From: Paludibacter sp.
Lineage (GTDB): Bacteria > Bacteroidota > Bacteroidia > Bacteroidales > Paludibacteraceae
Length of the DNA: 64,000 bases
Assembly: GCA_030655595.1 (NCBI GenBank)
Contig: JAUSNQ010000034.1
Span: 1-64,000 of the forward strand
Reading direction: 5' to 3'
Both the position numbers and the translations under genes were made by a program. Of this stretch, positions 48,308 to 56,284 are shown one piece after another. Below the pieces are notes generated by a model, which was given only the letters and a program-made list of their open reading frames with translations, was not told the origin of the DNA and did no database searches. How positions within the stretch are numbered: position 1 is the first letter of the stretch; each line of letters starts with the position of its first letter.

Positions 48308-49672
48308 ATGATTGTTGATATATATAAAAAATTAAAGGTTCTTATTATACAAGGTGATACTAGAACAATAAAAGCTAAGAAGAATATTTTTGGTTCTTTT
48401 ATTATAAAAGTTCTTTCAATAATAATTTCTTTTTTGCTAGTTCCTTTGACCCTAGATTTCTTAAATCCGTATGAGTATGGAATATGGTTGACTTTGAGTT
48501 CCATAATAATCTGGATTGATTTTCTGGATATTGGATTGGGTAATGGTTTGCGAAATAAATTGTCTGAAGCTTTAGCGAAAGACGATATGAAATTAGCACA
48601 GATATATGTCAGCACAACATTTTATTTGTTAATTGCTGTAGTTTTTATTTTCTTTCTATTATTCATTTCTTTCAACTATATTATTAACTGGTATGAGATT
48701 TTAAACGTAGATCAGGCGATTATTCCCGATCTTAAAAATATCATTTTATTTGTTTTTGTTTTTGTTTTATTTTCTTTTGTTCTTAAGATAGTTAATAATA
48801 TTTATTTGGCATTTCAAATGCCCGTTTTAACCAGTATTTTGAGTTTTTCAGGACAATTGTTAACTTTAGTGTTTATCTATTTAGCTGGGTATTTAGTTGA
48901 TAAGGGCGATTTATGGTATGTTTCGATTATTTATATCATAAGTCCGACAATAGTACTTTTGATAGCTTTTCCACTGACGTTTTTTGTTAAATATAAAGCT
49001 ATCAGGCCAAAAGCGACTTTAATTAGAATTCAATATCTTAAAGATCTGTTAGGTGTTGGAATACAGTTCTTTTTTATTCAGGTTGGAGGATTGTTGATTT
49101 TCACAACTTCGAATTTAATAATCTCTAATGTGTTAGGACCTTCGGATGTAACAACATATAACATCGTATATAAATATTTTTATACGATTGTTTTTTTATA
49201 TTTAATTATCATAACACCGATGTGGTCAGCATCTACAGAAGCGTATATAAAAAGAGATTTGAAATGGATTATTTCTAGTGTTAAAACAATGTTGAAGATA
49301 GCTGCTTTGTTGGTAGGGATAATTGTTCTAATGATTTTGTTCTCCGGATTTGTCTATAATATTTGGATAGGAGATAAAGTTAGTATTCCTTTTTCGCTTA
49401 GTATTATTAGCGGAGTCTACATGATTATATTAATATTCAGTACCTGTTTCTCTACCTTTATTTTTGGGATTGGAAAGTTGAGACTGCAATTGTTAAACAC
49501 CTTAATTTCAGGACTTATATTCATCCCTTTTGCATACTTTATGTCTGAAAAATTTGGAGTTACGGGAGTTATTATAGCTTTGTGCATTGTAAATATTCCT
49601 GCATTGATTTTAAATCCGATACAGTTTTATAAAATTATTAAGGGTAAAGCTAAAGGTATCTGGAATAGATAA
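48308..49672 (+). CDS. wzx: Polysaccharide flippase (Wzx, MATE-like fold)
   Basis: The 454-residue protein has about twelve hydrophobic spans and the start of Wzx-type oligosaccharide flippases (NIFGSFIIKVLSIIISFLLV, then FLNPYEYGIWLTLSSI). It would move lipid-linked repeat units across the inner membrane for Wzy. It has very AT-rich codon use, as is usual in polysaccharide loci. Confidence 0.88.
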   Translation: MIVDIYKKLKVLIIQGDTRTIKAKKNIFGSFIIKVLSIIISFLLVPLTLDFLNPYEYGIWLTLSSIIIWIDFLDIGLGNGLRNKLSEALAKDDMKLAQIYVSTTFYLLIAVVFIFFLLFISFNYIINWYEILNVDQAIIPDLKNIILFVFVFVLFSFVLKIVNNIYLAFQMPVLTSILSFSGQLLTLVFIYLAGYLVDKGDLWYVSIIYIISPTIVLLIAFPLTFFVKYKAIRPKATLIRIQYLKDLLGVGIQFFFIQVGGLLIFTTSNLIISNVLGPSDVTTYNIVYKYFYTIVFLYLIIITPMWSASTEAYIKRDLKWIISSVKTMLKIAALLVGIIVLMILFSGFVYNIWIGDKVSIPFSLSIISGVYMIILIFSTCFSTFIFGIGKLRLQLLNTLISGLIFIPFAYFMSEKFGVTGVIIALCIVNIPALILNPIQFYKIIKGKAKGIWNR

Positions 49673-49707
49673 GAATTGGATTTGTATAAACTTATAGATT
49701 CACAAAA

Positions 49708-50538
49708 ATGAATGAAAGTAAAATTGCTATACTTTTATCAACGTATAACGGGGAAGGTTATTTGAAGGAACAACTTGATTCGATTCTTGATCAGACTCAT
49801 ACTGATTGGGCGTTGTACGTTCGTGATGATGGATCAACAGACAGAACATTAGCTATTCTGAAACAGTATGCGTCTGAGTATGATAATATTTATATTATGG
49901 ATGACGTTGTACATCGGGATGCCTGTTATAGCTTTCTCTGGATGCTAAATGAAGTTGATTCAGACTATTATATGTTTTGTGATCAGGATGATGTATGGAT
50001 TGACAATAAAATTGAGATTTCGTATAAGGCAATGATTACTCAGGAAAAGCAAACTCCTTGCATTCCAATTGTAGTGAACACAGATCTTGTTGTGGTTGAT
50101 TCTGAATTAAGAAATATTAATCCTTCGTTTTGGAGGTATGCTAAAATTAATCCGTATCCGCTCAATTCATACAATTATATTGTGACAAATTATTTGACAG
50201 GATGCACAATGCTCTTTAATCGATACGCAAAAGATGTGTCGTTTAAGCTTAATAATTATATACTCATGCACGATTATTGGGTTGCTCTGAATGTGCTGCA
50301 TAATGATGGTTTGGTGATACCTTTACCTCTGAAAACCGTATTGTACAGACAGCATGGCTCAAATAAACTCGGAGCAGTAAAATCAAATATCTCAGTCAGG
50401 TCAAAAATGCATGATATCAGAACAATTTACACATATAATAAGAATTTGTTTAAAATGGTCAATAGTGTAACAGGTGTAAGTTTAATGTTCTTTCTGAAAA
50501 GAAAGTTTTTTGTTTATCTTACCAATATTATCAATTGA
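49708..50538 (+). CDS. Family 2 glycosyltransferase
   Basis: The 276-residue protein has the GT-A start ILLSTYNGEGYLKEQLDSIL (residues 8-27), RDDGSTDRT (about 41-49) and a DQDDVW metal-binding motif (about 93-98). It resembles WaaB/RfbF-independent GT2 enzymes that add a sugar to a lipid-linked acceptor. Donor and linkage cannot be told. It lies between the flippase and the polymerase genes. Confidence 0.9.
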   Translation: MNESKIAILLSTYNGEGYLKEQLDSILDQTHTDWALYVRDDGSTDRTLAILKQYASEYDNIYIMDDVVHRDACYSFLWMLNEVDSDYYMFCDQDDVWIDNKIEISYKAMITQEKQTPCIPIVVNTDLVVVDSELRNINPSFWRYAKINPYPLNSYNYIVTNYLTGCTMLFNRYAKDVSFKLNNYILMHDYWVALNVLHNDGLVIPLPLKTVLYRQHGSNKLGAVKSNISVRSKMHDIRTIYTYNKNLFKMVNSVTGVSLMFFLKRKFFVYLTNIIN

Positions 50539-50541
50539 AAG

Positions 50542-51684
50542 ATGGTCTATTTTATTCTGATTTTTTTATCCATAGTTTCAATCGTTGTATTTGATGTTTA
50601 TAAGTTCCCTAAGTACAAAAGAATTTATAAATTCATTTTATGGGTTGTTGCTGTATTAACTATGGGTTTAAGATATAGGGTAGGAATTGATACGCTAAAT
50701 TATATGGAGTATTTTTCTGACTATCCAACAATGAGATATTTAACATATGATTATATTATTGATCATAATTTTTCCCCTTTATTTGTAATTTTAAATAGTT
50801 TGTCAAAGTCTATCTATGATAGTTTTTATACATTCCAAATCATACATGCGATAATAATCAATGCCTGTATTTTTAAATTTATTTTTAAAAACACAAATTA
50901 TCCTTTTATTGGTTTATTATTATTTTTTGCAATGTATTATTTGTATTTCAATACTGAAATCTTGCGTGAGTCATTTGCTATTTCCGTATTTTTATTGAAT
51001 TATTCTAACCTTAAACAAAAGAAATGGGTGAGTTATTATTTATTGTCAATAGTCTCAATATTATTCCACAGCTCAGCTTTAATTCTGTTATTGTTTCCCC
51101 TTGTTCGATTTATCAGATTAAACTGGACATATTTAATCATGTTAGTAGTTTTTGTAGTTTTAATCATTGAAATTCACCCATTTTTAGTGTTTCTCGAGAA
51201 TTTTGAAAAAATATCTAATAAAGTAAATGTATATATTGACTATGAAAAACTAAATCTGACCTGGGTTGCTTACAACTTGATACAAATTACATTATTCCCG
51301 TTATTCCTACTATTTGTTTATAAGAAAATACTTCGTCAAAATTCAGAATACGAATATTTAATTTGTATACATGCATTATTAGGAATCGGCATTTTGTTCT
51401 TTCAACTCATATTTACTCGTTTTAGTAATTACACATTGCCATTTTTAGCAATTTTTTTTGCAGATTTCATTGGCAGTCTTATCCGTGATTTTTCGGATAA
51501 AAAGTATTTATATAAAATGATGATGACTCTTATTATTGTGGTTTATGCTTCGGCATATTTTATTTCAGCCGGGTATTATGCCGATGGAGCAAGGAGATAT
51601 CACTTTTGGTTACCATATCATTCTGTTTTTGATGAAAAAACAGAAGATAAAAGGGAAACCATCTGGATTAATCAGTTTAATTAA
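50542..51684 (+). CDS. wzy: EpsG-like O-antigen/capsule polymerase (Wzy)
   Basis: The 380-residue protein has about ten hydrophobic spans, with the EpsG-family start (two spans, then GLRYRVGIDTLNYMEYF) and the motif LRESFAISVFLL about residue 135. Such proteins polymerise lipid-linked repeat units in the periplasm. Wzy sequences vary greatly, so the call rests on topology, these motifs and its place between glycosyltransferases and near wzx. It begins 3 bases after the previous stop. Confidence 0.85.
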   Translation: MVYFILIFLSIVSIVVFDVYKFPKYKRIYKFILWVVAVLTMGLRYRVGIDTLNYMEYFSDYPTMRYLTYDYIIDHNFSPLFVILNSLSKSIYDSFYTFQIIHAIIINACIFKFIFKNTNYPFIGLLLFFAMYYLYFNTEILRESFAISVFLLNYSNLKQKKWVSYYLLSIVSILFHSSALILLLFPLVRFIRLNWTYLIMLVVFVVLIIEIHPFLVFLENFEKISNKVNVYIDYEKLNLTWVAYNLIQITLFPLFLLFVYKKILRQNSEYEYLICIHALLGIGILFFQLIFTRFSNYTLPFLAIFFADFIGSLIRDFSDKKYLYKMMMTLIIVVYASAYFISAGYYADGARRYHFWLPYHSVFDEKTEDKRETIWINQFN

Positions 51685-51704
51685 TAATTTCTGTTTACTA
51701 CTAT

Positions 51705-52628
51705 ATGGATAATAAAATTATTGCAGTAGTTGTTATGTATAACCCTGATATTGAGACTTTCATTGAGCAACATCAAAGTCTGAGATATCAAGTGTGTAAT
51801 GTCGTATATGTTGATAATGGTTCTGATAATTATAATGAATTTTTTTCACGTTTAGTTAATGCTGAGGTTTCTGACGGATATGTGTCAATAATAAAGAACA
51901 CTCAGAATTTTGGCTTGGGTTTCGCTCAAAATCAAGGTGTCGAAAAAGCTTTGGAGTTAGGTGCATCTCATGTTCTTATATTAGATCATGATTCTGTGTT
52001 AAAAGAAAATTTTGTCTCTGCTTTATTGTTTGCAGAAGAATTACTCTTGCAAAAGGGTATTCCGATTGGTGCTGTGGGACCTGTTTATGTGAATGAGAAA
52101 ACGGGAGAAGTGTATCCAATAACAAAATATATTGGACCATTCATTAAAAGATTAAAACCTGAAGCGTCGCCACAAAAAGCATCCTTCTTAATATCATCAG
52201 GAACCTTAATACGAAAATGTGTGCTTGACATTGTTGGCTTAATGAATGAAGATTTATTTGTTGACTATGTTGATATTGAGTGGTCATATAGAGCTGTTCA
52301 TAAGGGGTTTGCTCTATATGCCGTGCCTTCTGCAAGAATGAGTCATGTCGTCGGAGATGCCCGGTTGTCAGTTTTTGGCAGAACTATTTCTGTTCATTCA
52401 CCCTTGAGAAGATATTATTTGTCAAGAAACAGTATTCATATGTTACGTATGCCTTATGTTGATTTGGGTTATAAGTTGAGAGAGCTTGTTTTTAATGGAA
52501 TAAGAATCATTATCTTTTTTATCATATCCAAACAAAGAATGTTATTCCTGAAGTTCTCACTAAAAGGCTTTTGGGATGGATTCAAAGGTGTCGTTGGTGA
52601 ATGTAGTATTAATAAGAAAAGTACTTAA
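51705..52628 (+). CDS. Family 2 glycosyltransferase, rhamnosyltransferase-like
   Basis: The 307-residue protein begins with AVVVMYNPDIETF and has VDNGSDN (about 45-51) and ILDHDSVL (about 91-98; D-x-D metal site), the pattern of RfbF-type rhamnosyltransferases. A transfer of rhamnose is plausible, but no dTDP-rhamnose genes lie in the window. The stop is one base before the next gene's start codon. Confidence 0.85.
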   Translation: MDNKIIAVVVMYNPDIETFIEQHQSLRYQVCNVVYVDNGSDNYNEFFSRLVNAEVSDGYVSIIKNTQNFGLGFAQNQGVEKALELGASHVLILDHDSVLKENFVSALLFAEELLLQKGIPIGAVGPVYVNEKTGEVYPITKYIGPFIKRLKPEASPQKASFLISSGTLIRKCVLDIVGLMNEDLFVDYVDIEWSYRAVHKGFALYAVPSARMSHVVGDARLSVFGRTISVHSPLRRYYLSRNSIHMLRMPYVDLGYKLRELVFNGIRIIIFFIISKQRMLFLKFSLKGFWDGFKGVVGECSINKKST

Positions 52629-52629
52629 G

Positions 52630-53790
52630 ATGAAGAAAGTATTATTTGTAGCATCAGTTGCTTCAATGATTGATCAATTTAACATGGATAATATTCACAT
52701 ACTTAAGAGTAAGGGATGTGAGATTCACGTTGCGGCGAATTTCTCCTTTGGAAGCACTACCAGTAAGAATCGGGTTGATAATTTCATAAAAGAACTGGAA
52801 CAGTTAAACATAAAAATTATTAATGTATTGTTTCCCCGGAAGATTGGGTCGTTAAGAAGTAATTACAGAGTATACAAAGAATTAAGAGCAATTGTTAATA
52901 ATTATGATATTATTCATGTGCATTCACCTATAGGCGGGTTTCTTACAAGACTTGCAATATTAGGAAATCGAAAGAAAAAGGATTTGAAACTGATTTATAC
53001 TGCACATGGTTTTCATTTTTTCAGAGGGGCTTCTTTTTTTAGTTGGGTGTTTTTCTTTCCGATTGAGTTAATATTATCCAAATATACGGATATTTTAATA
53101 ACAATAAATACTGAAGATTATAATAGATCAAAAGGTTTCTTTGCCCGTGAGAATGTATATATTCCCGGAGTTGGAGTTGATGTGAGTAAATATGAACTGA
53201 CTACAATAAATTATTTAGATAAGAGAAAACAACTGGGTATTCCTTCAGATGCGTTTGTTATATTGTCGGTAGGAGAGCTTTGTGACAGAAAGAATCAAAA
53301 GGTCATTATTCAGTCTATTTCGAAATTGACCAATGAAAACATCTATTATCTGATCTGTGGTGAAGGTCCTGATGCCGATAGTTTAATTGAATTAGTTAGA
53401 AAAATGAAAATCGAAGATAAAGTTATCTTTCTTGGATTTAGATTAGATATTAATGAAATAATTAAATCGTCTGATTGTTTTGCCTTCCCTTCAAAAAGAG
53501 AAGGACTCGGAATTGCTGCTATAGAAGCTATGGCTGCAGGATTACCAATTATAACTTCAAATATTAATGGAATATCAGATTATTCAATCAATGAGAAAAC
53601 AGGATATTCTTTTTCTCCTAATGATGTAAATGGTTTTACATGGGCCATAAAAGAATTGTATGTGAATCTTGAATTGAGAGAGAAATATGGTTTGTATAAC
53701 AAGGAAATCGTTAAAAAGTTTGATATTTGCAAGGTACATGAAATTATGGAATCTTTGTATTCAAGAGTCTTACAAGAATCCTCCAGATAA
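52630..53790 (+). CDS. Family 4 glycosyltransferase
   Basis: The 386-residue GT-B enzyme begins MKKVLFVASVASMIDQFNMD and has the C-terminal donor-binding motif SKREGLGIAAIEAMAAGLPI (E-x7-E type). The pattern FHFFRGASFFSW is typical of the CapM/EpsD-like branch that acts on undecaprenyl-linked sugars. I took the ATG at 52630, one base after the previous stop; an in-frame ATG at 52576 would overlap the previous gene by over 50 bases and adds residues without a Rossmann start. Confidence 0.9.
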   Translation: MKKVLFVASVASMIDQFNMDNIHILKSKGCEIHVAANFSFGSTTSKNRVDNFIKELEQLNIKIINVLFPRKIGSLRSNYRVYKELRAIVNNYDIIHVHSPIGGFLTRLAILGNRKKKDLKLIYTAHGFHFFRGASFFSWVFFFPIELILSKYTDILITINTEDYNRSKGFFARENVYIPGVGVDVSKYELTTINYLDKRKQLGIPSDAFVILSVGELCDRKNQKVIIQSISKLTNENIYYLICGEGPDADSLIELVRKMKIEDKVIFLGFRLDINEIIKSSDCFAFPSKREGLGIAAIEAMAAGLPIITSNINGISDYSINEKTGYSFSPNDVNGFTWAIKELYVNLELREKYGLYNKEIVKKFDICKVHEIMESLYSRVLQESSR

Positions 53791-53807
53791 CTTTTTAAAA
53801 CTGTTAC

Positions 53808-54740
53808 ATGAAAATATTAATTACTGGTATTCATGGTTTTGTGGGTTCAAATCTCGTTAAATCATTAAAAAACAATCATGTTATATTTGGTTTAGATATA
53901 GTATCATCGCCTATTAGTGGTGTTGTTAAGATTTTTAATTGGAATGAATTAATGTTGTTACCCGAAGTTGATGTGATTATTCATTTAACAGGAAAGGCAC
54001 ATGATACTAAGAATAAATCTCTCGCAGAAGAATACTTTAATGTCAATACAGAGCTTACAAAAAATATATATAATTGGTTTTTGGAAATAAATGCCCGGAA
54101 ATTCATTTTTTTTAGCACAGTTAAAGCGGTTGCAGATGTGGTTAAAGAAGAAATCCTTACTGAGGATGTTGAACCCATGCCAGTTGGGCCGTATGGGGAA
54201 AGTAAAAGAGAAGCCGAAATCTACATTTTAAATCAACATGCAGATACAAGAGTAAAGCAAACCTATATTTTAAGACCTTCGATGATCCATGGAGAAGGAA
54301 ATAAAGGTAATCTGAATTTGTTGTTTGCATTTGTAAAAAAAAGTATCCCATGGCCTTTAGGTGCATTCCAAAACAAGCGTTCGTTTACTTCTATGGAAAA
54401 CCTGATTTTTATCCTTCATAATCTGATAGATAATGACATTGAAAGCGGAATTTATCAGGTCGCTGATGATGAGGCAGTTTCAACCAGAGAGCTTATATCA
54501 ATTATATCTGAAGTGATTCAAAAACCTGTTAGGATATGGAATATAAATCAATCACTGATTAATACATTAGCATTGATAGGTACATGGTTACATCTTCCTT
54601 TAAATCAGGAAAGAGTGCAGAAACTAACTGAAAATTATGTGGTTTCAAACGTGAAAATAAAAAAAGCAATGGGCATACAAAAAATGCCAGTTGCAGCTAT
54701 TGATGGATTAAAAAAAACAATTAAAAGTTTCATGAGATGA
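53808..54740 (+). CDS. NAD-dependent epimerase/dehydratase (WbpV-like, 4-keto sugar reductase)
   Basis: The 310-residue short-chain enzyme has the Rossmann motif ITGIHGFVGSN (residues 4-14) and the catalytic YGESK (about 128-132) with Ser in FFSTVKAV. The SMIHGEGNKGNLNLLFAF motif and the partner gene (WecA/WbpL-like, 4-base overlap) match the WbpV branch, which reduces the 4-keto precursor to UDP-QuiNAc (or FucNAc). A 4-epimerase is the alternative. The matching 4,6-dehydratase is not in the window. Confidence 0.8.
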   Translation: MKILITGIHGFVGSNLVKSLKNNHVIFGLDIVSSPISGVVKIFNWNELMLLPEVDVIIHLTGKAHDTKNKSLAEEYFNVNTELTKNIYNWFLEINARKFIFFSTVKAVADVVKEEILTEDVEPMPVGPYGESKREAEIYILNQHADTRVKQTYILRPSMIHGEGNKGNLNLLFAFVKKSIPWPLGAFQNKRSFTSMENLIFILHNLIDNDIESGIYQVADDEAVSTRELISIISEVIQKPVRIWNINQSLINTLALIGTWLHLPLNQERVQKLTENYVVSNVKIKKAMGIQKMPVAAIDGLKKTIKSFMR

Positions 54741-55717
54741 TGTACATTGTTATTCTGATAGTTTTTTTTCTTGCTGAACTATTCTATTTTAAATTGGCTG
54801 ACAGGTTCAATATTATTGATAAACCCAATGAGCGAAGTTCTCACAAGCAAGTAACAATGTTGGGTGGGGGAGTTGTCTTTTATTTTTCAATTGTCTTTTA
54901 TTTTTTAATGAATGGGTTTCAATATCCTTGGTTTTTTGCAGGAATAACGCTAATTTCAACCATAAGTTTTATTGATGATCTTAAACCTCAGTCTTCTAAA
55001 ATACGATTGACCATACATTTGGTATCCATGCTGCTTCTCTTTTACCAGTTAGGTATGTTGGATTTACCATGGTATTATATTTTAATTGGCTTAGTCTTAT
55101 CTACCGGTATTCTAAATGCCTATAATTTTATGGATGGTATTAACGGTATGATTGGTGGATTTAATATGATTGTTTTAGGAACTTTGTGGTATATAAATAG
55201 AAATATCTTTTACTTCGCAGATGAAAAAATGATATACTACATCATTCTTTCATTAATTGTGTTTAACTTCTTTAATTTCAGGAATAAAGCAAGATGTTTT
55301 GCAGGTGATGTTGGAGCTTTTAGTCTGTCTTTCTCAGTGGTCTTTTTGTTGGGAATGTTGATCATCAAATCGGAAAACCTCATTTGGATTGGTGTTTTGA
55401 CTGTATATGGAGTTGACACAATTCTGACGATTATTCACCGGTTAATATTAAAAGAAAATATTTTTATTGCACATCGAAAACATTTATTTCAACTACTTGT
55501 TAATGAACTTAAGATACCGCATTTGATTGTTTCTCTGATTTATTCATTAATACAGTTGCTTGTTATTGTAGGATTAATTGTTATTAAAGACAATGCTTAC
55601 TTGTATTTGACGGGGGTTATATTCGTATTGTCTGTGACGTACATTTTAATCAAAATCAAATATTTTCACCTACATCAAATTCACCTGCATAAAGAAAAAA
55701 TGAACGATAGCAAATGA
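54737..55717 (+). CDS. WecA/WbpL-like polyprenyl-phosphate sugar-1-phosphate transferase
   Basis: The 326-residue membrane enzyme starts the repeat unit by moving a HexNAc-1-phosphate to undecaprenyl phosphate. It has about ten to eleven spans and the family motifs: FIDDLKPQS (about 76-84), NAYNFMDGINGM (about 127-138), FAGDVGAF (about 189-196) and the HIP-like AHRKHLFQ (about 243-250). The start overlaps the previous gene by 4 bases, indicating coupled synthesis. The closest named enzyme type is WbpL, which uses UDP-FucNAc or QuiNAc. Confidence 0.9.
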   Translation: MMYIVILIVFFLAELFYFKLADRFNIIDKPNERSSHKQVTMLGGGVVFYFSIVFYFLMNGFQYPWFFAGITLISTISFIDDLKPQSSKIRLTIHLVSMLLLFYQLGMLDLPWYYILIGLVLSTGILNAYNFMDGINGMIGGFNMIVLGTLWYINRNIFYFADEKMIYYIILSLIVFNFFNFRNKARCFAGDVGAFSLSFSVVFLLGMLIIKSENLIWIGVLTVYGVDTILTIIHRLILKENIFIAHRKHLFQLLVNELKIPHLIVSLIYSLIQLLVIVGLIVIKDNAYLYLTGVIFVLSVTYILIKIKYFHLHQIHLHKEKMNDSK

Positions 55718-55777
55718 AGAGTTTAAGAGCTAAAACTATTATCAGAACCAAAGATTATTAAATTAAATTTCTTATCA

Positions 55778-56176
55778 ATGAAGATCATCAACAACCAACT
55801 TTTAAACACCATATCTGAAGAAGCTCAACACAATCCCCGTCTGCGCATCAACCACAACCTGCATGCTTCTCTCGACGACAAAGTTCAACGTTTGCTCAAT
55901 GCCATAGAGCCGGGAACAATCTTTCCAGTTCACAGGCATAAAAATACAGATGAAACATATATCATTCTGCGCGGAAAATTAGATGTGAAGTTTTACAACG
56001 AGCAAAAGGAACTTATTGAAACTTATCGTTTAGACCCCACTGAAGGTAAATATGGTATTCACATTCCTGCTAACAGCTGGCACAATGTAGAAGTGCTTGA
56101 AACAGGTACGGTTATTTTTGAAGTAAAGGAAGGGCCCTATTTTCCTTTAGTAGATAACGATATCATGCAGGTTTAA
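55778..56176 (+). CDS. wbuC: WbuC-family cupin metalloprotein
   Basis: The 132-residue protein is a single cupin domain of the WbuC type, with likely metal ligands in PVHRHKNTDETYIILRG (two His and Glu; about residues 49-65) and HIPANSWHNVEV (His; about 94-105). WbuC is found at the ends of O-antigen loci with FucNAc or QuiNAc-type sugars; its exact reaction is unknown. It is the last gene of the polysaccharide locus, with 60 bases upstream and slightly different base use (more C-rich start). Confidence 0.88.
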   Translation: MKIINNQLLNTISEEAQHNPRLRINHNLHASLDDKVQRLLNAIEPGTIFPVHRHKNTDETYIILRGKLDVKFYNEQKELIETYRLDPTEGKYGIHIPANSWHNVEVLETGTVIFEVKEGPYFPLVDNDIMQV

Positions 56177-56205
56177 TCCCTTATGTTAAAATATTTTAGT
56201 TTTAT

Positions 56206-56237
56206 TTTGTTGTTTTAATGAATAATGATTATTTTTG
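56206..56237 (+). promoter_or_regulatory. Predicted promoter of the repeat lipoprotein operon
   Basis: TTTG (56206-56209), 20 bases, TATTTTTG (56230-56237) is a near-perfect Bacteroidota promoter, 47 bases before the lipoprotein start codon. It separates this gene pair from the polysaccharide locus. Confidence 0.7.
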
Positions 56238-56284
56238 CTCATTCCTTTACAAAAAACTTCAATTAATAACTAAAATTTAACAGC

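Noticed and set aside
52576..52629. Earlier ATG for the GT4 gene
   Set aside because: It overlaps the preceding glycosyltransferase by more than 50 bases; MKKVLFVAS at 52630 is a standard Rossmann start one base after the previous stop.
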